Part shown: one piece after another, positions 33,786 through 43,913 of the stretch
Layout of the letters: every line of letters begins with the position of its first letter
How positions within the stretch are numbered: position 1 is the first letter of the stretch
Assembly: GCA_963576475.1 (NCBI GenBank)
Contig: OY754970.1
Coordinates: 26,357,091-26,421,090 of the forward strand
From: Molanna angustata
Lineage: Eukaryota; Arthropoda; Insecta; Trichoptera; Molannidae
DNA: 64,000 bases
Reading direction: 5' to 3'
The notes under the pieces: generated by a model
The model's database searches: none
Told to the model about the DNA's origin: nothing
The model's input: only the letters and a program-made list of their open reading frames with translations
Translations under genes and position numbers: made by a program

Positions 33786-33789
33786 ATTG

Positions 33790-34740
33790 GAAATTTTGTT
33801 AACTACAAATGAAATTTTTATGAAGCAAAGACGGTAGATAATACGGAACAGTGTGCGCTGGCGCAGTGTTGGTATTGATCGTCCGCCGGTCCAAATTAAC
33901 CCGGCCGCCAGCTTCTCTTCAACAATAAATTATCAACTGCATTGGGTAAAACTTTTTTTCGATTTCATGTTTTCACGATAATATCTATGTTTTCTTCTGA
34001 ATTGGAAGAAATATAAAAGTAGAAAAACTTTAAATATTCTCAGAACAATAAAGTCGTTATTTGTAGAAACCTTAATTATTTTGGAAAAGCGGTGTTATTT
34101 TTTAAAAAATCGCTTAAATATTTATGTAAAATGGTAACATGTTCAAGAAATAAATATTCTGCTCAAATACCTACTGTTAAATATCCTAAACATAATTCAA
34201 TAGGTTCTGCCTTCATCTTCATAAATCTGAGATAGGTAGGTACTTACCTACTCAACCATAGCTTGGTGCCATTCATCATTTACATATCAATTTTATGGGT
34301 TCAAATACCTAACTGAGAGTTCACTTTATACTATAGTGTTTTTTTTTAATTATTTCTGTTAGGTATTTTTTTTTTCATTTAATAAAATGAAACCTTTAGA
34401 ACAAATTGGAAAATTTCTGCCTCAGAAAAGACTCGTCTAGTGCGACAGTAGGTACCTACATAAATTTCTAAATATGTCTTTTTTAATATCTATGGTTCCT
34501 TCTTTTATTGTAATTTGTAAAAATAATTGAAAATGAATCATTTAATTTCATACTTTGTAGGTACCAAGGTACTAAGAAATGTAGGTAGGTATATAGGTAC
34601 TATAGGTATAGGTACCTATATTAACATTGCAGAAATCAACACATTATTTTGATTTGCAAGTATTTTTACTAGGTATAGGTATAATATGAAAATATGCTTA
34701 GGTAAATAATTTCTATAATAAAGATTTTAAATTGTTTAAA
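33790..34740. other. No feature recognised
   Basis: AT-rich spacer. A GC-richer segment lies at 33845-33915 and several TAGGTACCTA words at 34235-34250 and 34560-34625. Confidence 0.35.
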
Positions 34741-34744
34741 ATTA

Positions 34745-35895
34745 TACAAAAAAACACACATAGGTAAATGGTTTCAATCTTATCTCACAGGACGGCACCA
34801 AACGATCAAATTCAATAATCTAAAATCATCTCCCGCTCTTATAAAATTCGGTGTTCCCCAGGGTTCTGTGTTAGGCCCGTTACTCTTTATTTTATACACA
34901 AAAGACATATTTTCAATCATTGACTCCCATGGACTATTAGCACACTGTTATGCGGACGATTGGCAACTTTGTTTTTATTGCACACCAGAAAATGCTCACC
35001 ATCTTAAAACCGTAATTCGTAAATGTATCGAAGATATCGATATTCGGATGTCAGCAAACAAACTTAAGCTTAACCCAAATAAAACAGAACTACTTTGGAC
35101 AGCAACGCGAAAACGTCATCATTTAATAGACACCTCCCCACTAACCTTCGAAGACTCAGATATTATTCACAAATCAAAATAGATTCTAATATAAGCTTTA
35201 CAAACCAAATAAATACAGTTTCATCTTCTGCTTTCTTTGAATTAAGACGTTTAAAGTCAATCCGAAGGAGTATCCCATCTGAAGCCATTAAATCTTTGGT
35301 AAGCGCCTTTGTTGTCTCCCGTTTGGATTACTGTAACGGTATATGTATATGCGAATCTACCAAAAAAAGAAATTAATAAAATTCAGTCAGTTTTCAATGC
35401 TGCAGCCAGGCTCATCACCGGAGCCTCCAGGTTTTCTCACATCTCTCACCATCTCCGCAATCTCCATTGGCTTAAAGTTCCTGAAAGGATTGAATATAAA
35501 CTCTGTCTCATGATATTCAAAGCACTTCATGGTATGGCTCCTACTTACCTCTCCGAACTTTGCATTCCTCTTTCAATTAACGACAGACAATCATCACTTC
35601 GTTCTGCATCTTCATCCATGGTTGGAAAATTATTTGAAATAAACAGGGTGCATACCACTAATTTCGGCGATCGTGCGTTTGCTGTGGCAGGACCAAATGT
35701 ATGGAATAAGCTCCCAAATACCCTCAGACAAACTGAAAATAGGTATATCTACCTTCAGAAAAAATCTCAAAACACACCTTTTTCGCAAATCTTATCAAAG
35801 CCATAATGATACATCTTAATCAATTTTTAGCGCCCTTGAGGTGAGATATTCACGAAAACGGCGCTATATAAATCATCCAAATTTATTTTTATTAA
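34745..35895 (+). pseudogene. CR1/L2-like non-LTR retrotransposon, 5'-truncated
   Basis: Starts within RT (KWFQSYLTGRHQTIKFNN), then FGVPQGSVLGPLLFILYTKD and the catalytic CYADDWQLCF (34868-35182), KLKLNPNKTELLW, a frameshift near 35182, ELRRLKSIRRSIPSEAIKS and SRLDYCNGI. A second frameshift at about 35345 is followed by QSVFNAAARLITGASRF, HWLKVPERIEYKLCLMIFK and NFGDRAFAVAGPNVWNKL (35309-35806). The 3' end AGCGCCCTTGAGGTGAGATATTC ... AACGGCGCTATATAAAT matches the element at 55770-59420, whose protein is clearly homologous. Confidence 0.88.
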
Positions 35896-36309
35896 AAGAA
35901 ATAGAATTTTGTTACATCCTCGATTGTTGGGTATCTAATATCTACACATTAAAAAAGTATTTTCTATTCAAAACACATTTATATTCTTTCATTTATATAT
36001 TTAAAGACAAGACATTTCATCCAAGCATTTATACATTTACCTATATATAAATAGGTACCTACGTAGGTACAGTTTGCTGTATAAAACAACTGCGTTTGGC
36101 ATTATGTGTTTTACATTTTCAGTATGAATGTAAACCATCTGTGGACTAACGTGAAGTACCGATTGTTGTTATTCTTCATTTCAAAAAATTTTGAAAATTT
36201 TGAAAAGTGTATCGTCGATTATCCGTGTCAACTTTTCGACGAGAACACTACAACGATGTCTGAGCAGGGATGTTTTTGGATCCCTTGGACATCGCACCAT
36301 GTACCTAGC

Positions 36310-36560
36310 CAAGAAGAGCAACTTTTGGGCTTTCAAGACCTTCTGTCAAAAATACGGTTCACTCTTATATTCACTTACAGTGAACGGTGCGCCACTTGTT
36401 TCCACATAATTAGCTCTCTTTGGCACTTTAAGTGGAGGGTCTGCAAGGTTTTATTGTTCTCAGGACTTTTCTTATGTTCTTTATGTGGTTCTCTCAGAGT
36501 TTAGCAAGGGACTTTTATTACTCCCCATAAGCAGAACGGGTATTGGTGGAGGAAGAACAT
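36310..36560 (+). repeat. Unknown dispersed repeat, copy 1
   Basis: About 250 bp shared with 42335-42585, including GTCAAAAATACGGTTCACTCTTAT, ACAGTGAACGG, AGTGGNGTCTGCAA and CATAAGCAGAACGG. Both copies run in the same direction. The 132-codon frame here (36106-36504) stays open in the other copy over the aligned part (SKIRFTLI...YSER, then CKV), with more changes than a strongly constrained protein would show. I do not recognise the family. Confidence 0.65.
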
Positions 36561-36654
36561 GTATTTTTTGATTTGTTTAAATTATCTCTTCTCGATTTTC
36601 ATTTAGGTATCATAAATAACCATTCAAATTGCCAGAGTGTAGGTATCAACGCTA

Positions 36655-36755
36655 AAAATTATTTAGCGGTTAGCGCACTACATACCTACCTACCTAGTCC
36701 GGTGGTAGTGAGTTCGAATCCTGTCACGAACGATTTCGTTCACCTATAACACAAT
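36655..36755 (+). repeat. tRNA-derived SINE, family S1
   Basis: A-box-like TTAGCGGTTAGCGCACT at 36662-36678, a run of TACCTACC, then GAGTTCGAATCCTG (B box, GTTCGAATCC) and ACGATTTCGTTCACCTATAAC, the S1 tail start. The probable continuation of the tail (TTAATTTAGGGAATGAAGG, as in the 48560 copy) is at about 37439-37460, beyond an RTE-type fragment, so the copy may be interrupted. Confidence 0.75.
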
Positions 36756-36756
36756 C

Positions 36757-37430
36757 GTCGTCATCACACCAATGGCGCTACAGCCCGTCATGAGCCTTGG
36801 TCTCCTCAAGAACTTTCAGCCATTCCACCCGGTCCATCGCCCGCACCTTTCAATTAGTTACAATGATTGCATTCAGGTCCCTTTCAACACTATCCATCCA
36901 CCTTAATTCTTCACGTTTCGCCTCCCATCTGGTCGTGTGTTGAGAATCTTCTTCGGGACTCAGTTCTCCTCCACGAGCTGGATATGTCCCAACCATTAAA
37001 GTTTTTACGTAGGTAGGTACCTACTTTAGTATGTAAGGTTCCATGTTATATTTTCACGGACAGGCCCGAAGATTTTTCTCAACACCTTCCTTTCAAAGAC
37101 CAGAAGTGCATTTTCGTTTCATTTACTCAGGACCCAGCACTCACCTCCATATACAAGTACCTAATACTGCAGGTCTTAACAGTGTTTTATACAACTTATT
37201 ATTTTAAAGGCTTTTTATCACCGTTACAAGTATTCTAGATTGTATACAACAATAACTTTGTGCTTCTTGTCAGCAAACGAGGTTTAAGGTGCTTGTGAAT
37301 TCCAAAGTAACTCTTAGGTATTTGCTATTAAGATTCTCCTTTTAATTTCAACACTGACAATATTATTATTGCACTGCGATTCTCCTTTTAATCTCAACAC
37401 TGACATCATTATTGCATCTATAGCATAATA
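36757..37430 (-). pseudogene. RTE-type non-LTR retrotransposon, C-terminal region
   Basis: Antisense reading: VSVEIKRRILIANTK near 37390, LYKTLLRPAVLGTCIW near 37190, NENALLVFERKVLRKIFGP near 37100, a WLGHI segment near 36990, VPKKILNTRPDGRRN near 36950, and a degenerate end before a (GAT)n-like tail at 36757-36765. This is the region after the RT core. Many stops. A 50-bp segment containing GATTCTCCTTTTAAT ... CAACACTGACA is tandemly duplicated at 37330-37420. Confidence 0.65.
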
Positions 37431-37490
37431 AGCACATGCTTAATTTAGGGAATGAAGGGGGATGTATAGGTAGGTATGTACCTAACTGTT
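37430..37490 (+). repeat. Probable S1 SINE tail
   Basis: TTAATTTAGGGAATGAAGGGGGATGTATAGGTAGGTATGTAC resembles, in reverse, GTACTTACATACCAACATCTTCC and CATTCCCTAAATTAA at 48552-48594 next to the S1 head there. This suggests that the RTE-type fragment separates this tail from the head at 36655. Confidence 0.5.
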
Positions 37491-37519
37491 TCAAGGACAT
37501 ACCTATTCATTAATTTATT

Positions 37520-40500
37520 TAAAACTTACTTTACTTTACTTTTCGGATGGCTAGGCTCTTCTGCGCCCAGTAAAGGCTGCGTCCATGAAGCTCGCTAGAG
37601 CCTTAGATCTAATCCCCGCAGCCAGTCCACTGCCGCTTGTTTTGCCCCGTGGATGTCCTCCAGCTCCCCAGGAAAACTGCGCAGCGGGCACTCTTCTACA
37701 ATGTGGCGGATCGTTTGGAGTTCAGCGCCACAGTCACACTCCGGCAATTCCCTCTTTCCCCACTTCCACAGGAGATAGTTGCAGCATCCCATATCTGTTC
37801 TTATTCTGTTGAGCTGCACCCAGGCTCTGCGAGGGAGGTCAAACCCAGGGACACGAATGTTGGGATCCCGGACCAGATTATTGTTTCTCACTCCTGAGTC
37901 TGTCCACAGGGCTCTCCATTCATCCTCAATACTAACACTTTCCTCCTCCACTCCCCATATTGGTTTTCGGGACTTTAGTCTCATTCTTGGTGGTTGAGTG
38001 ATATAGGAGTATACTGGTAGCGTTGGATTTTCTTTTATCCTTTTGACCTCCTTTACAGTAGCCTGATATCTCCTGATTGAAGGAGGGGCGATGTTAGAAA
38101 GAACGTGAAGCCACGGGACCGGGGCAGATTTCACTGTACCAGCAATGGCTCTCATTGATTGGTTCAGTTCGGCGTCTATTCGTCCACAGTGCGAGCTCCT
38201 CGCCCACACAGGGGAACAATATTCCGCCGTGCTGTAAACCAGAGCCATTGCTGAAGTCCGCAGTGTTTCAGCACTGCTGCCCCATGTTGTACCAGCCAGT
38301 TTTGAGATGATGTTGTTTCTGGATTTAATCTTATTTTTTACCTGCTCTATGTGCCGCTTGTAAGTAAGTGATCTGTCTAACTTTACCCCCAGATATTTAG
38401 GAAATTTTTCGTTTGGGATCCTCTCCGTGCCAATGTGTATATTAAGTTCCCTATTTGCCTCTTGGTTGTTAAGATGGAGGGCCAACGCAACAGTCTTTTT
38501 AGGGTTCAGTTGAAGATGCCAGTTCTGGTAGTGTTTCTGAAGGATCTCCAAGTCCGCGTTCAAAGTACGTTCCAGCTCCTCAAAGGTTTTGGCTTGTATG
38601 ATTACTGCCATATCGTCAGCATAGGTGAATTTAGTTGACGAGGTTTTTGGCACATCCGCCGTGTAGACATTGAATAGGATCGGGGACAATACCGATCCTT
38701 GAGGGAGTCCGTTCTGTAGAAACCTGGGACTGCTGACATCGCCGCTGAGGTGAACTCTAATCTTTCTGTTGGAAAGCATGTTGTCTAGTAGCTTAACTAT
38801 TTTTTGAGAGCCTAGGATATTGGCAACCTTATATAACAGACCCCTCTTCCACACGGTGTCATATGCCGCTGTTAAGTCCAGAAGCACTAAGCCCGATTTT
38901 TTTCCCTCCTGGAATCCATTTTCCACATATGTGGTCAGTGCCAGAACCTGTTCGCATGTACTTCTGCCTTGTCGGAAACCAGCCTGTTCCGGGGGTAGGG
39001 CCAACTCAAAGATGGGCGTGAGTCTCCTTGACAAGATTCTCTCAAACAGCTTGTATATAACTGAAAGCAAGGAGATTGGGCGGTAGCTCTTGGGGTCTTG
39101 TGGTGGTTTACCGGGCTTCAAGGTGGCAATGACCTTTGCTTCCAGCCACTGCTTGGGCACTTGTCCCTTGTTTATGACAGCAGAGAAGTATCTTGCCAGC
39201 CACAGTTTGGCTCGGTCTCCCAAACATTTCAGGAATTCGGGGAGAATATTATCAGCTCCCGCTGCCTTGCCCTTTTTGACCTGCTTCAGAGCAGCCTCCA
39301 CCTCCTCCAATACCACTTCTTCTGTGAGATTGTGTTTGTCCACATCGTTTAGTAGGCTGAATTTAGTTAGCTCTTTAATTTGTCGTTTCTGTTGCTTGGG
39401 TGGTTTAATGTTGGAAGTTTGGAATATGGAGCTTACTAATTGATTGACTCCAATGGTATGTTCCTTTTTGGGCGGAGGAGCCGATCCGAGTTTGCGGAGT
39501 AGTGACCAGCTTTTTCTGCTGGAGTGGGTGAAATCCATCTGTTCCATTTGTTCGGTCCATCTCCTGCATCTCTCTTCATTTAAGAGATCAATAAGGTGAT
39601 GTGCTGTTTCCTCATTTCCTGTTTGTTCATACTCCTTTAGAACTTTTTCGCATTCGGCATTCCAACCTGGGGTGTAGTTTTGGCGGCAGCCCCTTGGGAT
39701 TGCTTTTTTCGCAGCTGCTTTGAGTAATCCAAAAAAACGGTCATAATTTGGAGCTACCGGTTTAATTCTGTTTATATTTGCCTCTATGTGTGATGTGTAC
39801 AAATTCCAGTTTGCCTTTTTTAGGTTCCATCTTGGAATCTGTGGTTGATGTAATACCGGTATGTGCAGTCCCACCTCCACAATGACTGGGGAGTGTTGGC
39901 TTTTTGGGAATTTCTGAAGTATGTCTTTTTTGCTCAATAGTGGTACACCTAATTTGTTTGTGGAGACGAAACACAGATCTGGAGAAGTGGTGCTCCGCCA
40001 TCTGCCGGAGTGGAAGGTGCCTCCCTGTTTGGAGTCATATAGGAGGTGCAGGTTATGTAAAGTAGCCCACTCCGTTATCGCTTCCCCATCTCTGTCCTCA
40101 TCTGAATATCCCCATTGTGTGCTGCGTGAATTAAAATCTCCTATAATAATACATGGATGTTCATGGTATTGTGGAAGTTCCTGTGGTTGCCAATTTCTAG
40201 ATGGAGGTTTGTATACATTAACTACGGTGAGGTCACCCAGCTTTATGGATATGGAATTTGTATCTTCTCCCAGAGCGATGGCCTCTCCTGATTTTTCGGT
40301 TCTGACATATGTTGCTATTCCGTGTTTATTATGGCCCTTGGAGTTTATCAAAGTAAAACCGGAAATCTCCAGTTTTCGTGTATCATTCTCCCCTATGTGG
40401 GTCTCTTGGATGGTCAATATGTCCACCTCCTTCATCATTTTAGAGAGAATCTCCGCCTTCGCTCTAGTGAGGCCTTCCACATTTATCTGTCCGATTTTCG

Positions 40501-40860
40501 TGGTTTTGGCTAAGTTTCGTCCCTCTGTCTTGGGATGTGTATCCTGTGTCATGTTTGTGTGTCTAGGATTATTTGTTGTCAAATTTCTGAGAGTATTCCC
40601 TCGGAGAGGTTCGTTGATTTGGTCCTGAGAAGGACCGTTTGAGCCCTGGACAGGAGGTCTACTCGAGACGTCTGTCCGCCTAGGCGTGCTAGTTGGTTTC
40701 ATGCCTTTCTTTTTTCTTGTTGATTCATAAACATTTAATCTGTTTGAATTTATTTTTTCTTTCATATTTGTAAGTTTCTTTTCCTTCATTTTCGGCATTA
40801 CTCACAGGAGGGACCAACGTGAAGGTCTAGCACTTCCCCCCCGTGAAGGTCTGGAGTTGT
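37520..40860 (-). mobile_element. Jockey-like non-LTR retrotransposon, long intact ORF
   Basis: Element of about 3.3 kb on the minus strand. One uninterrupted coding frame occupies 40798-37595, followed by a short 3' region and a GTAAAGTAAAGTAAG-type tail near 37530-37545. The 5' side carries two GTGAAGGTCT direct repeats at about 40820-40855. No separate Gag-like ORF1 is seen upstream, so the copy is either 5'-truncated or of a one-ORF type. No clear target duplication was found. The related copy at 25855-28469 is truncated and broken. Confidence 0.85.
37595..40798 (-). CDS. Endonuclease-reverse transcriptase polyprotein, 1067 aa
   Basis: Target-primed reverse transcription enzyme of a non-LTR element, expected to nick DNA and copy its own RNA at the break. 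Residues 1-95 are basic and Ser/Thr/Pro-rich, without a zinc knuckle. The APE-type endonuclease starts near residue 100 (IGQINVEGL) with IQETHIG, VNVYKPPS, IIGDFNSRSTQWGY near 219 and SPDLCFVS; the usual SDH reads SQHSP. RT follows with GAADNILPEFL-like AAGADNILPEFL, SYRPISLLSVIYKLFERIL, AGFRQGRSTCEQVLAL, LLDLTAAYDTVWKRGLL, GLPQGSVLSPILFNVYTADV, the catalytic FTYADDMAVI near 726 and KYLGVKLDRSLTYKRHI. Near residue 1020 is CDCGAELQTIRHIVEEC, a C-C-H-C cluster often found at the end of such proteins. No internal stop. Start taken at the first methionine, 40798; an internal start is possible. Confidence 0.92.
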   Translation of the reverse strand: MPKMKEKKLTNMKEKINSNRLNVYESTRKKKGMKPTSTPRRTDVSSRPPVQGSNGPSQDQINEPLRGNTLRNLTTNNPRHTNMTQDTHPKTEGRNLAKTTKIGQINVEGLTRAKAEILSKMMKEVDILTIQETHIGENDTRKLEISGFTLINSKGHNKHGIATYVRTEKSGEAIALGEDTNSISIKLGDLTVVNVYKPPSRNWQPQELPQYHEHPCIIIGDFNSRSTQWGYSDEDRDGEAITEWATLHNLHLLYDSKQGGTFHSGRWRSTTSPDLCFVSTNKLGVPLLSKKDILQKFPKSQHSPVIVEVGLHIPVLHQPQIPRWNLKKANWNLYTSHIEANINRIKPVAPNYDRFFGLLKAAAKKAIPRGCRQNYTPGWNAECEKVLKEYEQTGNEETAHHLIDLLNEERCRRWTEQMEQMDFTHSSRKSWSLLRKLGSAPPPKKEHTIGVNQLVSSIFQTSNIKPPKQQKRQIKELTKFSLLNDVDKHNLTEEVVLEEVEAALKQVKKGKAAGADNILPEFLKCLGDRAKLWLARYFSAVINKGQVPKQWLEAKVIATLKPGKPPQDPKSYRPISLLSVIYKLFERILSRRLTPIFELALPPEQAGFRQGRSTCEQVLALTTYVENGFQEGKKSGLVLLDLTAAYDTVWKRGLLYKVANILGSQKIVKLLDNMLSNRKIRVHLSGDVSSPRFLQNGLPQGSVLSPILFNVYTADVPKTSSTKFTYADDMAVIIQAKTFEELERTLNADLEILQKHYQNWHLQLNPKKTVALALHLNNQEANRELNIHIGTERIPNEKFPKYLGVKLDRSLTYKRHIEQVKNKIKSRNNIISKLAGTTWGSSAETLRTSAMALVYSTAEYCSPVWARSSHCGRIDAELNQSMRAIAGTVKSAPVPWLHVLSNIAPPSIRRYQATVKEVKRIKENPTLPVYSYITQPPRMRLKSRKPIWGVEEESVSIEDEWRALWTDSGVRNNNLVRDPNIRVPGFDLPRRAWVQLNRIRTDMGCCNYLLWKWGKRELPECDCGAELQTIRHIVEECPLRSFPGELEDIHGAKQAAVDWLRGLDLRL

Positions 40861-40904
40861 ATTAATACCCCTATTTAAAAAATATATAGGTATTAATACA
40901 ACTC
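40851..40904. repeat. Short hairpin at the 5' side of the jockey-like element
   Basis: GGAGTTGTATTAATACC and its reverse complement GGTATTAATACAACTCC flank an AT-only loop of about 20 nt. It sits 50 bp upstream of the ORF start and might mark the insertion junction or a structured leader. Confidence 0.7.
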
Positions 40905-41112
40905 CAAGATTTTATGTAGGTACACGGAATATTAAGAAAAATGTTAACCTACACCAATATTCTATCATTTTTATTTTGATTCATAATAATTAAGTTGGGA
41001 GGAACATTCAAGAACCGTGTCAAAAAACCTCGAATTAAAAAAAAACTTCGGGACCGGAAAGTTCACTGCAACATATAGGTAATAGGTATATTGAATAGTG
41101 TAAAGCTTTTTT

Positions 41113-41290
41113 TACTAATAGGCATGTGGCCATGCCTGGGGAACAAATATTGTAGTAACGATCTAAGCATTGGGTGCCCTCAAGGTTCTGTTCTCGGTCC
41201 ATTACTATGGAATATCTTGTTCGACGAACTTCTCTTACTTCCTGCATTTCATCATCATTCGAGGAAACACATGAGTTGGTACTTATTGAG
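41113..41290 (+). pseudogene. R1-like reverse transcriptase scrap
   Basis: The open frame includes LSIGCPQGSVLGPLLWNILF, the RT segment before the YADD box. The LLWN form is typical of R1/LOA-type non-LTR elements. It is followed by DELLLLP. Nothing recognisable before 41110 or after 41300, so only about 60 codons remain. Confidence 0.65.
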
Positions 41291-41344
41291 CGTTCAGTGA
41301 CTTTCATCTGTTGCAGATTGGGGTAGGTATAAGTCAAAGATCTA

Positions 41345-42236
41345 GGCCCAAATTATAGATTAATTCTCAAGACCGTTCTCCAAATGTTTCATCTCAAGAC
41401 CATCTTGAGATCATGCTCGAAAATCCGTATTAAAAGTAAAATACGTACGCCGTCTCATTCGAGAAAGCGTACTCGAAAAAAATGTGCATGCAGCTCTATA
41501 AATAAGTAATTTTTCTCGTTAATGGCAATAATTTCAGCGTTGTTATGTTGGTAGCAATGAGTTGGAATATCTATTTATAGATATTTTGACAATTCGTTGT
41601 CTTGGTAATCTTCGAAAGCATTATGCATCATAATATTATGATACGTGATTAAATAGTGAAAATATCGACCATTTTATTCGAAAGAGGAAATGATATACTT
41701 CTTCGTTTATCTATCATATAGCAAATTATGGGAATATGTGTAGGTACCTACAGTGAATAGATCCAGGAAAGGCAGCCATTTCAAAATATGATACAACATG
41801 CATTGAATAACAACATGATATTTCCTGGATGTACCGGAAATTTTATGAAATCTTACAAAATTTAATTCACATGATAAGTTTATGAATGATTGTAAATTAA
41901 TTACTCCCAGAAGGTTCTAAATAAGATTCTCGATCCATTTTGATCCATTTTAGTACCGCTAACAATGTAAACGTCAAAATAGTAGGTAATAATGCGAAAT
42001 TCGTCCGTGTCTATATGCGTCTCTTTTTCGTGTAAAACGCTGTCTCCTTTTCTCTCGTTGAGACCGTTCTCAAGACAGCGGGATAGCTGTCTCGAAGCAA
42101 TTTCAACTCTTCTATACATTTGGAGACCGGTCTTGAGATCAAGCTCAGTGACTTTTGTTTCTTTTATACCATTTTGGTTGAGAACGTGTTCTCAAGACCA
42201 GTCTCAAGCTGGAGAACGAATCTATAATTCGGGCCT
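41345..42236. mobile_element. Harbinger-like TIR element, 892 bp
   Basis: Left GGCCCAAATTATAGATTAATTC and right, read in reverse, GGCCCGAATTATAGATTCGTTC make an inverted repeat of more than 20 bp. It continues inward with GAGAACGGTCTTGAG / CTCAAGACCAGTCTC-type words that recur several times in both orientations (41370-41415, 42058-42085, 42122-42145, 42190-42210). The flanks are CTA and TTA, compatible with a mutated 3-bp TWA target duplication. No transposase is encoded; the two open frames at 41901-42261 lie within the repeats. Confidence 0.7.
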
Positions 42237-42334
42237 TAGTGTTAAAAGGCATTGGCAATGAAAAGTCCTCATTTCATCAAATTTCTCTCTACGCGTGTTA
42301 TGTTTAAGGACAGGGTCAATGTATTGACCAATTA

Positions 42335-42585
42335 GACATAAGGACCCCACCAAGAGCAACTTCAGGTCCTTAAAGACTTTCGGTCAAAAATACGGTTCAC
42401 TCTTATCTTAAATTACAGTGAACGGAGAGACAGTTGTTTCCTTATAATTAGCTTTGTTTGGTATATTAAAAGTGGTGTCTGCAAAGTTATGTTCTTCGTG
42501 CAATGTGTTCTTTCAGAGTGTTGCAAGGTGCCGTTATAAGTCACCATAAGCAGAACGGATGGTGGTAGAGGAAGAACAGGTACCT
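42335..42585 (+). repeat. Unknown dispersed repeat, copy 2
   Basis: Second copy of the sequence at 36310-36560, preceded by CCACCAAGAGCAACTTCAGG, where copy 1 has CCAAGAAGAGCAACTTTTGG. It ends in GGTAGAGGAAGAACAGGTACC. Function and family unknown. Confidence 0.65.
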
Positions 42586-42802
42586 TCTATCTTTATTCCT
42601 ACTTTTTGTTCATGATCAATATTAATTCTGTATTAATTTTATTGGCGGGCTTTAGGTACACTGGCGGGCTTTTTTGCCATTGTGCAATTTCTTCCATCCA
42701 ACCAGATAACAAAGTATGACAAAATTATGAATGTAGGTAGGTACATTGTTCCTTAATCAGCAAAATAATGAAAGCAAAAAGTAGATATTATACATTAGGT
42801 AC

Positions 42803-43905
42803 CAGTGGCGGCTGAAGACCTAAAATATTAGAGGGGCTCGATTTTTTTTCTTGAAAGGAAATGAGTATTTGAAAGGAGAAAATATTCAGTACCTACACTT
42901 GTGAAATATCGACACAGGTGAAAAAAATATTTTCATGCATATGATCAGTGTTTATCATCATTCTCCTGTTAAGCTGCAATTACAATACCTGAAAAAAAGG
43001 GGGTCGGGTGGATCATATATCATACATGTCATGTTGGATTTAGTTGTTTTTGTCAGAGTCAGAATTAATACCTACATCAGAATTATTGTCAAAAAGTAAA
43101 CACGGAAAACAACATTCACTACACCCGCAATACGCATTCTTTTCACTACATCTGCAAAGCCATGACGTTTTTTGTTACATATTTATATTAAAACTTCGAA
43201 TATATTTACGTGATTTACAAGTACCTACTAATTTGAGATAATGAGATGAATGTCCGCGAGGCCCTTATTTTTTCACATTCACACGATCATCGTAATTAAA
43301 GTAACGCGAAATTAAATTATGTATACTATTCACCGTGTAAAAATTATCATAAAAAATATTAACCGCAATTCGTCACTCTGCAAAAACAACATGCAAAATG
43401 GCGCGCTGTCATCAACAGCTTTCAGCTCTCAGCTGACGAGCTGACCGAAGTGCGCAGACGCCGCAGACGTGTTCATAAACATACTAATATTAATCGTGTT
43501 CATAAACACACTAATTCAATTTAATCGCTTAGACCAAAATATACGAGATTGTTGTATAGTAGTACCTATATTCCGGTGAATTCATGAACATATATAGGAA
43601 CGTGCCCGAGAGCTCCATACATTTCGAATCATATTGCACTGCGGCATTAAAATCAATTCTATGAGTTTACATACAGTTCTTCGGGCGCAAGCACATTGTG
43701 CCCGCGGAACAAAATTTTTCATAGAATCTCGCTGTATGAAACGAACTATTGCAGTATTTTACTATTACAACCGTAAGGTGGAAACACATTTATTTAAAAA
43801 AAATAATGAATTTCCAGAATTTATTTAGCACATATTTTTGGAATCTATAGAAAAAAAATTTTGGGAGGGCTCAGCCCGAGAGCCCCTTTGGGGGAGCCGC
43901 CACTG
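42803..43905 (+). mobile_element. Non-autonomous hAT element, copy B, with 8-bp TSD
   Basis: CAGTGGCGGCT ... AGCCGCCACTG, 1103 bp, flanked by perfect TTAGGTAC duplications (42795-42802 and 43906-43913). This is the uninterrupted counterpart of copy A and shows where the 1131-bp element entered A (at TTTACAAG near 43214). It has a GCGCGCTGTCATC segment near 43402 and a TGTGCCCGCGGAAC segment near 43698. No transposase. Confidence 0.93.
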
Positions 43906-43913
43906 TTAGGTAC

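Noticed and set aside
36655..36755. tRNA gene
   Set aside because: A and B boxes are present, but no cloverleaf with acceptor stem can be drawn, and a SINE tail follows. The same holds for 48601-48690, 33717-33785 and 63160-63200.
37585..40628. Plus-strand frames of up to 235 codons across the jockey-like ORF
   Set aside because: They are antisense shadows of the 1067-codon RT gene, whose motifs are unambiguous on the minus strand.
41091..41337. Overlapping plus and minus frames as a sense-antisense gene pair
   Set aside because: The plus frame contains an R1-like RT segment (GCPQGSVLGPLLWN). The minus frame is its shadow.
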